Assembly (NCBI GenBank): GCA_965662545.1
Contig: CBFIHZ010000012.1
Span: 33,527-97,526, forward strand
Reading direction: 5' to 3'
Source of the DNA: CPC320 sp002684375
GTDB taxonomy: Bacteria; Pseudomonadota; Alphaproteobacteria; Rhodobacterales; Rhodobacteraceae
Length of the DNA stretch: 64,000 bases
Part shown: positions 39,009-48,278 of the stretch, in pieces
Position numbering within the stretch: position 1 is the first letter of the stretch
Layout: every line of letters starts with the position of its first letter
Notes under the pieces: model-generated
Seen by the model: only the letters and a program-made list of their open reading frames with translations
Database searches by the model: none
Told to the model about the DNA's origin: nothing
Program-made: the position numbers and the translations under genes

Positions 39009-40547
39009 ATGACAACACAAACCTCTCGCCGCAGTGGCGGCCGCACCGCCCGACGCTCCGCCCGCGCTGCCCCCCTGCCCGACCATCTAAAGCCAGTGCG
39101 CGCCGGCATGAAAGGCGGCACATTTTCGCCCCTCAGCAAATCCGGCATGGACCGCATTCACCAAGCTGCGCTTGACGCATTGGAGACCATTGGTCTGTCA
39201 CAAGCCCCGCAAACCGGCGTTGAGTATCTGACAGCCGCTGGCGCCAAGCTGGGTGATGACGGGCGCATCCGCTTTCCACGCGCGTTGGTCGAAGACACCA
39301 TTGCGCGGGCCAATCGCAGTGTGATCCTGATGGGCCGCGACCCGCGTCACGATATGGAGCTATCAGGCACCCGGGTGCATTACGGCACGGCCGGTGCCGC
39401 CGTGCATCTGGTCGAGGCAAACGGCAGACAGTATCGCGACAGCACTCTGCAAGACGTGCATGACGCAGCGCGTATCGCCGACGTGCTGGACAATTTGCAT
39501 TTTTTGCAACGCCCCATGGTGGCCCGTGATATTGTCGACAATCTTCAAATGGATATCAACACGATCTACGCCTGCTGCTCGGGCACCACCAAACACGTCG
39601 GCGTTTCGTTTAATGAACCCGAATTTGTACCCCATGGACTTGACCTCCTGCATTTAATTGCAGGCGGCGAAAAAGCTTGGCGCGCGCGACCGTTTGTATC
39701 AAACTCAAACTGCTTCGTAGTGCCGCCAATGAAATTTGCCACTGAAAGCTGTCTGGTAATGGAAGCCTGCATCGCCGGAGGCATGCCGGTGTTATTGTTG
39801 TCGGCTGGTCAAGCCGGCGCCACTGCACCGGCCCCTATCGCCGGGGCTATTGTACAGGCCACCGCCGAATGCTTAGCCGGGCTTGTTTACGTCAATGCGA
39901 TAAAGCCCGGTCACCCCGCCGTCTTTGGCACATGGCCTTTTGTCAGCGACCTGCGCACAGGCGCGATGTCAGGTGGTAGTGGCGAACAGGCTTTGCTTAC
40001 GGCAGGCTGCGCGCAGATGCACCGATATTACGATCTGCCCGGCGGCGCTGCTGCGGGCATAGCCGACGCCAAACTGCCCGATATGCAAGCTGGCTGGGAA
40101 CAGGCCACGTCAAATGTCATGGCCGGACTTGCGGGATTGAACATGGTCTATGAGGCGGCGGGCATGCACGCCTCGTTATTGGGCTTCTGTCTGGAATCGT
40201 TGATCCTCGGCGATGATTTGCTGGGCCAGGCCCTGCGCTGTGTGCGCGGCATCGAGGTAACCGAGGATAACGTCAGCCTCGAGGTAATCCGGGCCACCTG
40301 CCTCGAGGGCCCAGGGCATTATCTCGGCTCAGACCAGACCCTGTCTCTGATGCAGACCGAATACATCTACCCCGCACTGGCCGACCGCAGTTCACCAAAA
40401 GAATGGCTGGAACTGGACCGTCCTGACCTGCTGAGCCGTGCAACGGCTCGCAAAGAGGAAATTCTGGCCACACGCTCGGCCGCCCGCTTTGCGCCTGCAG
40501 TTGATCAGGCGATTCGAGACCGCTTTGCCATTCACCTACCCGTCTGA
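39009..40547 (+). CDS. MttB-family (trimethylamine-type) methyltransferase, non-pyrrolysine
   Basis: A 512-residue protein of the trimethylamine methyltransferase (MttB) superfamily, with the basic N-terminal tail followed by the MttB barrel (FSPLSKSGMDRIHQAALDALETIGL; VHYGTAGAAVHLVEANGR; CMPVLLLSAGQ-like region). There is no in-frame amber codon, so it belongs to the pyrrolysine-free branch, which includes glycine-betaine methyltransferase MtgB. Such enzymes transfer a methyl group from a quaternary amine to a corrinoid protein. No corrinoid protein gene lies next to it; a corrinoid-activation-type protein is encoded 14 kb away at 54947. AGGA precedes the ATG at 39009. The substrate is unknown. 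Confidence 0.85.
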   Translation: MTTQTSRRSGGRTARRSARAAPLPDHLKPVRAGMKGGTFSPLSKSGMDRIHQAALDALETIGLSQAPQTGVEYLTAAGAKLGDDGRIRFPRALVEDTIARANRSVILMGRDPRHDMELSGTRVHYGTAGAAVHLVEANGRQYRDSTLQDVHDAARIADVLDNLHFLQRPMVARDIVDNLQMDINTIYACCSGTTKHVGVSFNEPEFVPHGLDLLHLIAGGEKAWRARPFVSNSNCFVVPPMKFATESCLVMEACIAGGMPVLLLSAGQAGATAPAPIAGAIVQATAECLAGLVYVNAIKPGHPAVFGTWPFVSDLRTGAMSGGSGEQALLTAGCAQMHRYYDLPGGAAAGIADAKLPDMQAGWEQATSNVMAGLAGLNMVYEAAGMHASLLGFCLESLILGDDLLGQALRCVRGIEVTEDNVSLEVIRATCLEGPGHYLGSDQTLSLMQTEYIYPALADRSSPKEWLELDRPDLLSRATARKEEILATRSAARFAPAVDQAIRDRFAIHLPV

Positions 40548-40782
40548 GCCTGCAACGGCTTGAGCCACAAATAACCCATCCGAAAAACTCTGCCTCATTT
40601 TATGCGTCAGATCGGAGGCCTGCCTAATACAAGGCCAACAAAGATCTACCTCCCTGCGCTGCAAAGCGCCAGCGATCGAGCTGTTTGACATCTTTTAGCC
40701 TCATGCGACTCAATAGGCTCTGGTCTTTTGCCTCTCGGGGCGATAGGCCGCGCACACACCAGAGACAAAAGGCACTTCCCAC

Positions 40783-42603
40783 ATGGATCTCCGCAATATC
40801 GCGATTATCGCGCACGTCGATCACGGCAAAACTACTCTCGTAGATGAACTGTTGAAACAATCTGGTGCGTTCCGCGCCAATCAGGCGGTTGCAGAACGCG
40901 CCATGGACAGTAATGATCTGGAACGGGAACGCGGCATTACCATTTTGGCCAAAGCCACCTCGGTTGAGTGGAAGGACACGCGGATCAACATCGTAGACAC
41001 CCCCGGTCACGCCGATTTCGGTGGTGAGGTCGAGCGTATTCTAAGCATGGTTGACGGTGTGGTGCTTTTGGTTGACGCCGCCGAAGGCCCGATGCCACAA
41101 ACAAAATTTGTCACTTCAAAGGCACTGGCACTTGGTCTGCGGCCGATTGTGGTTCTCAACAAAGTCGACAAGCCAGATGCGGAGCCTGACCGCGCCTTGG
41201 ACGAATGTTTTGATCTGTTTGCCAGTTTAGGCGCCAATGACGACCAGTTAGAATTTCCACATATGTACGCCTCTGGTCGCTCGGGTTGGGCAGATGCCGA
41301 ATTGGACGGGCCGCGCAAAGACCTGTCGGCGCTGTTCAATCTGGTGGTCAATCACGTACCCGCGCCACGCCAGATCAAACATCAGGACGAACCGTTCACC
41401 ATGCTTGCCACCACATTGGGTAGTGACCCATTTGTCGGTCGGGTTTTGACGGGACGGGTTGAGACCGGGACGCTTAAAGTGGGCGCAACTGTTCAGGCGT
41501 TAAGCCGCGTTGGCCAGAAAATTGAGCAATTCCGCGTCACCCGCGTTCAGGCCTTTCGCGGCTTGGCCCAGCAGGATATCGACGAGGCACAAGCCGGTGA
41601 TATCGTATCGCTTGCGGGGATGAGCAAAGCCACCGTGTCTGATACGATCTGCGCGCTTGCAGTCGACGAACCCCTTGAGGCGCAACCGATCGATCCACCT
41701 ACCATCACCGTCACCTTTGGCATTAACGACAGCCCTCTGGCTGGACGCGACGGCAAAAAAGTCCAGTCGCGGGTGATCCGCGACAGATTAATGAAAGAAG
41801 CCGAATCAAACGTGGCGATTAAAATCTCTGACACGCCAAGCGGCGAGGCCTTTGAGGTCGCTGGCCGTGGAGAATTGCAAATGGGTGTGTTGATCGAAAA
41901 TATGCGCCGGGAAGGTTTTGAATTGTCGGTCTCCCGACCGCAGGTCCTTATGCGAGAAGGAGAAAACGGCGAGCAACTTGAACCGATCGAAGAGGTCACA
42001 ATTGACGTCGACGATGAATACTCGGGTGCTGTGATCGAAAAAGTAACAGGAGTGCGCAAAGGCGAATTGGCCGAAATGAAGCAGGCAGGAACCGGCAAGA
42101 CACGGATCATTGCCCATGTGCCATCGCGCGGCTTGATCGGTTATCATGGAGAATTTTTGACAGATACCCGCGGCACAGGTGTTTTAAACCGGGTGTTTCA
42201 TACATGGGCCCCCCATAAAGGCGCCATACCCGGGCGGCGTGCCGGCGTTCTTATCTCGATGGAGGATGGCGTGTCAGTAGCCTATGCGCTTTGGAACCTT
42301 GAGGACCGTGGCAAAATGTTCATCGGTGCGCAGGAAAAAATCTATCAAGGTATGATTATCGGCGAGCACAGCCGTGAGAATGATCTTGAGGTCAATCCGC
42401 TGAAGGGGAAGAAACTGACCAACGTGCGCGCCTCGGGCACAGATGAAGCGGTGCGTCTGACCACCCCCATTACCTTGTCCCTAGAAGAGGCCATTGCCTA
42501 CATCGATAATGATGAGTTGGTGGAGGTGACGCCAAATTCTATCCGCCTCCGCAAACGTTATCTCGACCATCACGAACGTAAAAGGATGGCCAAAAAAGCC
42601 TAA
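40783..42603 (+). CDS. typA: Ribosome-associated GTPase TypA/BipA
   Basis: A translational GTPase of 606 residues that acts on the ribosome under stress and in 50S assembly. The G1 P-loop AHVDHGKTT is at residues 10-18, G2/G3 include RGITILAK and DTPGHADFGGEV, and G4 is LNKVDKPDAEP. The EF-G-like domains and the TypA-specific C-terminal end follow (NVRASGTDEAVRLTTP). AAAGG lies before the ATG. The gene ends opposite a small lipoprotein gene with a shared stem-loop between them. Confidence 0.97.
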   Translation: MDLRNIAIIAHVDHGKTTLVDELLKQSGAFRANQAVAERAMDSNDLERERGITILAKATSVEWKDTRINIVDTPGHADFGGEVERILSMVDGVVLLVDAAEGPMPQTKFVTSKALALGLRPIVVLNKVDKPDAEPDRALDECFDLFASLGANDDQLEFPHMYASGRSGWADAELDGPRKDLSALFNLVVNHVPAPRQIKHQDEPFTMLATTLGSDPFVGRVLTGRVETGTLKVGATVQALSRVGQKIEQFRVTRVQAFRGLAQQDIDEAQAGDIVSLAGMSKATVSDTICALAVDEPLEAQPIDPPTITVTFGINDSPLAGRDGKKVQSRVIRDRLMKEAESNVAIKISDTPSGEAFEVAGRGELQMGVLIENMRREGFELSVSRPQVLMREGENGEQLEPIEEVTIDVDDEYSGAVIEKVTGVRKGELAEMKQAGTGKTRIIAHVPSRGLIGYHGEFLTDTRGTGVLNRVFHTWAPHKGAIPGRRAGVLISMEDGVSVAYALWNLEDRGKMFIGAQEKIYQGMIIGEHSRENDLEVNPLKGKKLTNVRASGTDEAVRLTTPITLSLEEAIAYIDNDELVEVTPNSIRLRKRYLDHHERKRMAKKA

Positions 42604-42612
42604 GAGACATCC

Positions 42613-42643
42613 CGGTCCGCAAGAGAGCGCCCCTTGCAGACCG
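42613..42643. terminator. Stem-loop between convergent typA and lipoprotein genes
   Basis: An 11-bp stem with one mismatch (arms 42613-42623 and 42633-42643, nine-base loop) lies ten bases after the typA stop and ten bases before the lipoprotein stop. It could serve both directions, but no clear T-run follows on either side, so it is only a possible terminator. Confidence 0.45.
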
Positions 42644-42653
42644 TGCCCAAACC

Positions 42654-42968
42654 TTAAATCTTACAAGTTGTCACGTGGCCATCTGTGGCGGAAACAAGTT
42701 TTTCGTTGCGAAAAAGCACATGAACGAACCGCACACGCAATTGTTGTTCATCGTAGATATAAGAACGGCAAGCCAGAATCCGACCGGGAAGACGTGCAGT
42801 TTTCTCAACTTGATACGTGCCAATAATACCGGCCACTTTTGAGGGTGACATCCCAACCTTTAAGCCCCGGACCCCACTATTTGTTGATCCGCCCACTGCG
42901 GCAGGTGGATCCAAGCAACCCGATAAAAAGACAGCACTCATAAAAAGCAGACACGCGCCTCTGGCCAT
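42654..42968 (-). CDS. Small lipoprotein, SmpA/OmlA-like
   Basis: A 104-residue lipoprotein: a signal peptide with lipobox LSGC (cysteine at about residue 18), then a short domain with the VGMSPSKVAGIIG helix followed by strands, similar in pattern to SmpA/OmlA (BamE-like) folds. Two further cysteines (LACRSY and TTCKI) could form a disulfide. The function is unknown. AAGGA precedes the ATG. Confidence 0.75.
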   Translation of the reverse strand: MARGACLLFMSAVFLSGCLDPPAAVGGSTNSGVRGLKVGMSPSKVAGIIGTYQVEKTARLPGRILACRSYIYDEQQLRVRFVHVLFRNEKLVSATDGHVTTCKI

Positions 42969-43253
42969 ACAATATTCCTTACATGATTACCGTGATTTTT
43001 GCGCAGTCTAACGGCGTAATCTTACCAACAGATAAACTCTCACAACTTAAATTTTTGATCTCTGCAAATCAGCGCCAGCTCAACAACCCATTACAGGTTC
43101 ATACTGCAGCACTTATGGCGCACAACGGTTTCAAACGTGTTCTTTGCCAGTCAACCTTACCATTCTGAAAAAACCACTAATGATATAAAAAGCTGCAATC
43201 AGAGGGTCTTCGCAAGTCACCTTAATTTCAGTATAAAATAAAAAGCACAGCGC

Positions 43254-43541
43254 CTAGTCTGTCGTTTCGACCAGCAGTAAGTCGCGCTCGGAGGCGTCCT
43301 GCGCATGGACCAAAGCCGCTTGATAATCAGGCGATTTATAGCAGGCCTCTGCCGCCTCTAGGCTTTCAAACTTAACCACGACATTGCGGGGTCTTCCACT
43401 TCCTTCCAACTGGATAAAACGGCCGCCGCGGGCCAGAAACTGGCCGCCATGTTTGGCAATCGCAGGACCGGCCAGTGCTGCGTATTTTCCAAAGGCTGCT
43501 TCGTCTTTCACCGACACATGACTGATCCATAACGCCGCCAT
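43254..43541 (-). CDS. DUF1330 domain protein
   Basis: A 95-residue protein with the dimeric alpha/beta-barrel-type DUF1330 pattern: AALWISHVSVKDEAAFGKYAA, HGGQFLARGG and NVVVKFESLEAAEACYKSPDY. The function is unknown. The ATG is one base after the alaS stop, so it is probably translated from the same mRNA. A longer frame reaching into alaS (to 43682) was rejected because the conserved part begins at MAALWI. Confidence 0.85.
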   Translation of the reverse strand: MAALWISHVSVKDEAAFGKYAALAGPAIAKHGGQFLARGGRFIQLEGSGRPRNVVVKFESLEAAEACYKSPDYQAALVHAQDASERDLLLVETTD

Positions 43542-43542
43542 C

Positions 43543-46206
43543 TCAGCCACCCATACAGGTGATAACCGCCGCAACTGCCGCTTCTGCCTTACTGGCATCT
43601 GGACCGCCACCCTGCGCCATATCCGGACGACCACCGCCGCCTTTACCGCCCAGTTCTGCAACCGCAGCCCGCACCAGATCAACTGCGGACACCACTGCAG
43701 TCAAATCCTGCGTCACACCGGCCGCAACCGCCGCCTTGCCGCCCGTATCGGCAATCACCAGCACCGCGCCCGAACCCATGCGCGACTTATGCTCGTCAAT
43801 CAGCGCCGGCAAATCCTTGCCAGACACCCCGGTCAATACTTGGGCCAAGAACGAAACGCCGTTTATGTCTTTCGGGGCCATATCGCCCGCCGTCCCAGCG
43901 CCGCCGCCCATTGCCAACTCTCGACGCAATTGCGCGATTTCATTATTAAGCGCCTTGCGCTCTTCCAACAATGATTTGACCCGACCAGGCACCTCGCCCG
44001 GGCTGGTTTTCAACGTCTGCGCCGCCGCCATTAAATTTTGGCTCTGGGATGTCAGATGCTCAAGACCGGCGGAACCGGTCAGCGCCTCAATCCGGCGCAC
44101 GCCTGCACTGCTGGCACTATCGCCTAACAGGACAAATATGCCGATATCACCAGTTTGGCGCACATGGGTACCGCCGCACAGTTCCAGCGAATAGGTCGCC
44201 CCATCACTGCCTTTATCCGAACCGGGCTGACGGCCCATAGATACCACACGTACCTCGTCACCATATTTCTCGCCAAACAACGCCTGCGCGCCCAAATCGC
44301 GCGCCGCATCTGGAGACATGATCCGGGTTTCAACCAGCGTGTTCTGACGGATGTAGTCGTTCACCTCAATTTCGACCTGCGTCAACTCTTGCGCGGTCAG
44401 GGATTTGGAATGGCTAAAATCAAACCGCAGCCGATCTTCTGCATTCAGCGATCCGCGCTGAGCCACGTGATCTCCCAAAGCGCCGCGCAGTGCCTCATGC
44501 AACAAATGCGTCGCCGAGTGATTGGCCCGAATAGCGCTGCGCCGATGTCCATCCACCTCAAGCGACGCTCCTGTTGCAGATGATACTGTGCCTTCAACCA
44601 CCTCGGCCATGTGGATAACAACCTCAGCTGATTTTTTAGTGTCCGTAATCCGTGCGCTGCCGCTGTCAGTTTTCAACATGCCGCTGTCACCAATCTGACC
44701 GCCGGATTCTCCGTAAAAGGGCGTTTGGTTTAGCACAATCTGCACCACGTCTCCGACCGAAGCACTGTCAATGGATTTACCATCCCTGACCATCGTCAAA
44801 ATCTGGCCCTCGGCTTGCTCGGTGTCATAGCCCAAAAACTCGGTTGCGCCATGTTCATCGGCAATCTCGAACCAGATCGCCACATCGGCCGCCTCGCCCG
44901 ACCCGCTCCAAGCCGCACGGGCTTTGGCTTTTTGCGCCGCCATCGCACGATCAAAGCCTGCGGTATCGACCGCACGGCCCTTTTCACGCAGCGCATCCTG
45001 AGTCAAATCAAGCGGAAAACCAAACGTGTCATAGAGCTTGAACGCTGTATCGCCCGGCAAATCTGCGCCGTCTGGAATATCGTTCATTGCCGTATCCAGA
45101 AGCTTTAAACCTCGATCCAATGTCTGCCGAAAGCGGGTTTCTTCGTTCAGCAGGCTGTCTTCGATCAAGGCCTGGGCCTGGCCCAATTCGGGAAAAGCCT
45201 GTCCCATCTGGGTAACAAGTTCGGGCACCAGCCGGTGCATCACCGGATCTTTGGCCCCCAGCAGATGGGCGTGACGCATCGCGCGCCGCATGATGCGGCG
45301 CAAGACATACCCACGACCCTCGTTCGAAGGCATTACCCCGTCGGCCATCATAAACGATGTGGACCGCAAGTGATCGGCAATCACCCTGTGATGTACATTA
45401 TGATCCCCGTAAGGATCGACACCCGTCGCCTGCGCCGAGGCCTCAATCAACGCCTTGAACAGATCGGTATCATAATTGTCATGGCTGCCTTGCAGCAGCG
45501 CGCCAATGCGCTCCAGGCCCATGCCAGTATCGATTGAGGGCTTGGGCAGGTCTTCCTGACGCCCGTCTTCAAAGCGCTCGTATTGCATGAACACGAGGTT
45601 CCAAATTTCGATAAACCGATCGCCGTCCTCATCAGGGCTGCCGGGTGGGCCGCCCCAGATATGATCGCCATGATCATAGAAAATTTCCGTACAGGGACCA
45701 CAGGGACCAGTGGCCCCCATCGACCAAAAATTATCATCTGTGGCGATCCTGATGATGCGGTCATCAGACAGACCCGCATGTTTTTTCCAGATATTCACCG
45801 CCTCTTCATCGGTGTGATAGACCGTGACCAACAGCTTGTCGCGATCAATGCCGAATTCTTTGGTGATCAAATCCCAAGCAAAAGGAATAGCGTCTTCTTT
45901 GAAATAATCCCCAAAACTGAAATTTCCGAGCATTTCAAAAAATGTATGGTGGCGCGCGGTATAGCCCACATTATCGAGATCATTATGCTTACCACCGGCG
46001 CGCACGCATTTTTGGCTGGTTGTCGCACGACTATAATCGCGGTGCTCTAGTCCGGTGAAAACATTTTTAAATTGCACCATACCGGCGGCCGTAAACATCA
46101 GGGTCGGATCATTGCGCGGCACGAGGGGTGAGCTGGCGACCACCTGATGTCCATTTTTCTGAAAGTAATCGAGAAAGGTTGACCGGATATCGTTAAGGCT
46201 CGGCAT
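43543..46206 (-). CDS. alaS: Alanine-tRNA ligase
   Basis: Class II aminoacyl-tRNA synthetase of 887 residues, which charges tRNA-Ala and edits mischarged Ser/Gly. The N-terminal catalytic core starts at LNDIRSTFLDYF, the editing domain carries RANHSATHLLHEAL (HxxxH) and LELCGGTHVRQTGD (CxxxH), and the C-terminal glycine-rich C-Ala domain ends near ACITCMGG-like residues with RPDMAQGGG. The ATG at 46206 was chosen because the upstream frame to 46263 does not resemble the family start. Confidence 0.97.
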   Translation of the reverse strand: MPSLNDIRSTFLDYFQKNGHQVVASSPLVPRNDPTLMFTAAGMVQFKNVFTGLEHRDYSRATTSQKCVRAGGKHNDLDNVGYTARHHTFFEMLGNFSFGDYFKEDAIPFAWDLITKEFGIDRDKLLVTVYHTDEEAVNIWKKHAGLSDDRIIRIATDDNFWSMGATGPCGPCTEIFYDHGDHIWGGPPGSPDEDGDRFIEIWNLVFMQYERFEDGRQEDLPKPSIDTGMGLERIGALLQGSHDNYDTDLFKALIEASAQATGVDPYGDHNVHHRVIADHLRSTSFMMADGVMPSNEGRGYVLRRIMRRAMRHAHLLGAKDPVMHRLVPELVTQMGQAFPELGQAQALIEDSLLNEETRFRQTLDRGLKLLDTAMNDIPDGADLPGDTAFKLYDTFGFPLDLTQDALREKGRAVDTAGFDRAMAAQKAKARAAWSGSGEAADVAIWFEIADEHGATEFLGYDTEQAEGQILTMVRDGKSIDSASVGDVVQIVLNQTPFYGESGGQIGDSGMLKTDSGSARITDTKKSAEVVIHMAEVVEGTVSSATGASLEVDGHRRSAIRANHSATHLLHEALRGALGDHVAQRGSLNAEDRLRFDFSHSKSLTAQELTQVEIEVNDYIRQNTLVETRIMSPDAARDLGAQALFGEKYGDEVRVVSMGRQPGSDKGSDGATYSLELCGGTHVRQTGDIGIFVLLGDSASSAGVRRIEALTGSAGLEHLTSQSQNLMAAAQTLKTSPGEVPGRVKSLLEERKALNNEIAQLRRELAMGGGAGTAGDMAPKDINGVSFLAQVLTGVSGKDLPALIDEHKSRMGSGAVLVIADTGGKAAVAAGVTQDLTAVVSAVDLVRAAVAELGGKGGGGRPDMAQGGGPDASKAEAAVAAVITCMGG

Positions 46207-46416
46207 GATACTGGCTTTCTTACGGCTAAGGTTATGTCTTGCGCCGGTGTAACGGGCAAGCAAAACTCTGTCCAGCGCAAGTGTCTTTCACCCCAGAACG
46301 CAAAGTTGCGATAATTTGAAGTATAAAGGCGTAAATTTTAAAAACCGTTGGAAAGTCAGAGACCCCAGACAAACAATCCGAGGCCCCATTGACAGCTCAT
46401 TCAGACGGGCGCGAAG

Positions 46417-47490
46417 CTATTTTTCCACAACATCCTCTTCAGAAACCGGCGGGGGGGCATCAAAGTCCAACCCGTGTGCGGCCCGAATTTTATCTTCAAT
46501 TTCGTAAGCAGTTTGGGCGTTTTCCCGCAAGAACACTTTTGCGTTTTCCCGACCCTGTCCAATCCGCTCATCGCCATAACTATACCAGGCGCCTGATTTC
46601 TCAACCACGCCGGCTTTAACACCTAGATCGAGAATTTCACCCGTTTTCGAGATACCTTCACCATACATGATATCAAACTCAACCTGTTTGAATGGCGACG
46701 CTACCTTGTTTTTAACCACTTTGACCCGCGTTGCATTACCCACGATTTCGTCACGGTCTTTGATCGCCCCAATGCGACGGATATCAAGTCGCACTGAACT
46801 ATAAAATTTCAGAGCATTACCACCGGTGGTGGTTTCCGGGCTTCCAAACATCACACCAATTTTCATTCGGATCTGGTTGATAAAGATGACCATGCAATTG
46901 CTGCGCGAGATCGAGCCAGTCAATTTGCGCATTGCCTGGCTCATCAATCGGGCTTGAACGCCGACGCTTGAATCGCCCATATCGCCTTCTAATTCGCTTT
47001 TTGGCGTCAGTGCAGCAACCGAATCAACAACGACCACACCCACAGCACCAGATCGCACCAACGTGTCAGTAATTTCCAGCGCCTGTTCGCCAGTGTCCGG
47101 CTGGCTGATGAGCAATTCATCCAGATCAACCCCAAGTTTGCGGGCGTATTGCGGGTCCAACGCGTGTTCGGCGTCAACAAAGGCACAGACCCCACCGGCT
47201 TTTTGCGCCTCAGCCACACAATGCAGCGTCAAAGTTGTTTTGCCCGAACTCTCAGGCCCGTAGACTTCGATGATGCGACCTTTCGGCAACCCGCCAATGC
47301 CCAGCGCGATATCCAAACCGATGGATCCGGTCGAAATTGCCTCCACGTCCTTGATGACATTGTCACCACCCAATTTCATAATTGAGCCCTTGCCAAACTG
47401 CCGCTCGATCTGCGCCAGCGCACTGTCGAGAGCCTTTTGTTTATTCGCGTCTTTTTTATCGGTCATGGAAAGAAGATCTGCCGTTGCCAT
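46417..47490 (-). CDS. recA: Recombinase A
   Basis: RecA forms filaments on single-stranded DNA for strand exchange and drives LexA self-cleavage. The 358-residue product has Walker A GPESSGKTTL, Walker B VVVVDSVAAL, and the L1/L2 DNA-binding loops around GDSSVGVQARLMSQ and GGNALKFYSS. The ATG at 47490 has AAGGA upstream. An SOS box lies 53 bases before it. Confidence 0.98.
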   Translation of the reverse strand: MATADLLSMTDKKDANKQKALDSALAQIERQFGKGSIMKLGGDNVIKDVEAISTGSIGLDIALGIGGLPKGRIIEVYGPESSGKTTLTLHCVAEAQKAGGVCAFVDAEHALDPQYARKLGVDLDELLISQPDTGEQALEITDTLVRSGAVGVVVVDSVAALTPKSELEGDMGDSSVGVQARLMSQAMRKLTGSISRSNCMVIFINQIRMKIGVMFGSPETTTGGNALKFYSSVRLDIRRIGAIKDRDEIVGNATRVKVVKNKVASPFKQVEFDIMYGEGISKTGEILDLGVKAGVVEKSGAWYSYGDERIGQGRENAKVFLRENAQTAYEIEDKIRAAHGLDFDAPPPVSEEDVVEK

Positions 47491-47542
47491 TACATTTGGT
47501 TCCTTATTCCACACCCTGAAGCGGGCGGCAATCACTGCATTT

Positions 47543-47557
47543 GTTCACATAATGTTC
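47543..47557. promoter_or_regulatory. LexA SOS box upstream of recA
   Basis: GTTCACATAATGTTC is the GTTC-N7-GTTC direct repeat bound by LexA in alphaproteobacteria, located 53 bases before the recA start codon. The pattern and position match the established operator. Confidence 0.85.
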
Positions 47558-47684
47558 TCGCACCTTGATAGGATCAAAACAAGAACATTTCAAGTTAAAT
47601 TTTCCTCAAGCCATTTTCACTGTAACTTGTTAACAAGTGATTTATTCATGGCCGCTGCGTATTAAACAATGAAAGACATTCTTC

Positions 47685-48278
47685 ATGTTGATTTTTTGGA
47701 AACAAAAACTTGCTTTTCTTGCGATTCCCAAAACGGGGACCTCTGCTTATGCACAGGCGCTGGCGCCCGTCGCCAGCCTGTCACTTCAAGATCCACCCGA
47801 GCTCAAACACGCACCGCTGATCCGCTATAATCGCTTTATCCGTCCGATGTATGAGATCGTTTGCAACACCCAGTTGGATACGATGGCAGTGATCCGGGAG
47901 CCAATTTCATGGATGGGCAGTTGGTATCGGTATCGCCAGAGACCCTTTTTAAAAGGCAAACCCACGTCAACCCAAGACATCACTTTTGACACTTTTGCCA
48001 GAGGCTATCTGCAAGCCACCCCGCCCGCCTATGCGCACATAGGCAGTCAGGCGCGCTTTATCACGCCAAGGGCTGGCACACCGCCCGTCACATATCTTTT
48101 CCGGTATGAGAACCAATCGCGCTTGCGTGAATTTTTGGAACACCGCCTTGAAACTAAAATACTGATCCCACGGCACAATACCTCTCCCAAAAAACCGTTG
48201 CATTTATCCGCCTCTGTCGAACAGGAAGTGATAGAAAAATATCAGGCCGACTTTGATTTATGGCACAGTTTGGGGTAG
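47685..48278 (+). CDS. Sulfotransferase-like P-loop protein
   Basis: A 197-residue protein with sulfotransferase-family features: the phosphosulfate-binding loop FLAIPKTGTSAYAQAL at residues 11-26 and a 3'-phosphate motif in AVIREPISWMGSWYRYR around residue 68-84. The acceptor is unknown; such small homologues are common in Rhodobacteraceae and sometimes mis-annotated as gamma-glutamyl kinase. It ends in the opposite-strand cckA gene: the two 3' ends overlap by about 21 bases. Confidence 0.8.
   Translation: MLIFWKQKLAFLAIPKTGTSAYAQALAPVASLSLQDPPELKHAPLIRYNRFIRPMYEIVCNTQLDTMAVIREPISWMGSWYRYRQRPFLKGKPTSTQDITFDTFARGYLQATPPAYAHIGSQARFITPRAGTPPVTYLFRYENQSRLREFLEHRLETKILIPRHNTSPKKPLHLSASVEQEVIEKYQADFDLWHSLG

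Noticed and set aside
39009..40547. Pyrrolysine-containing trimethylamine methyltransferase
   Set aside because: The frame is uninterrupted by any in-frame amber codon and no pyrrolysine genes are nearby.
42983..43168. Frame of 61 codons between the lipoprotein gene and the DUF1330 gene
   Set aside because: The start codon has no purine-rich site upstream and the translation resembles no family; probably chance in AT-rich intergenic DNA.
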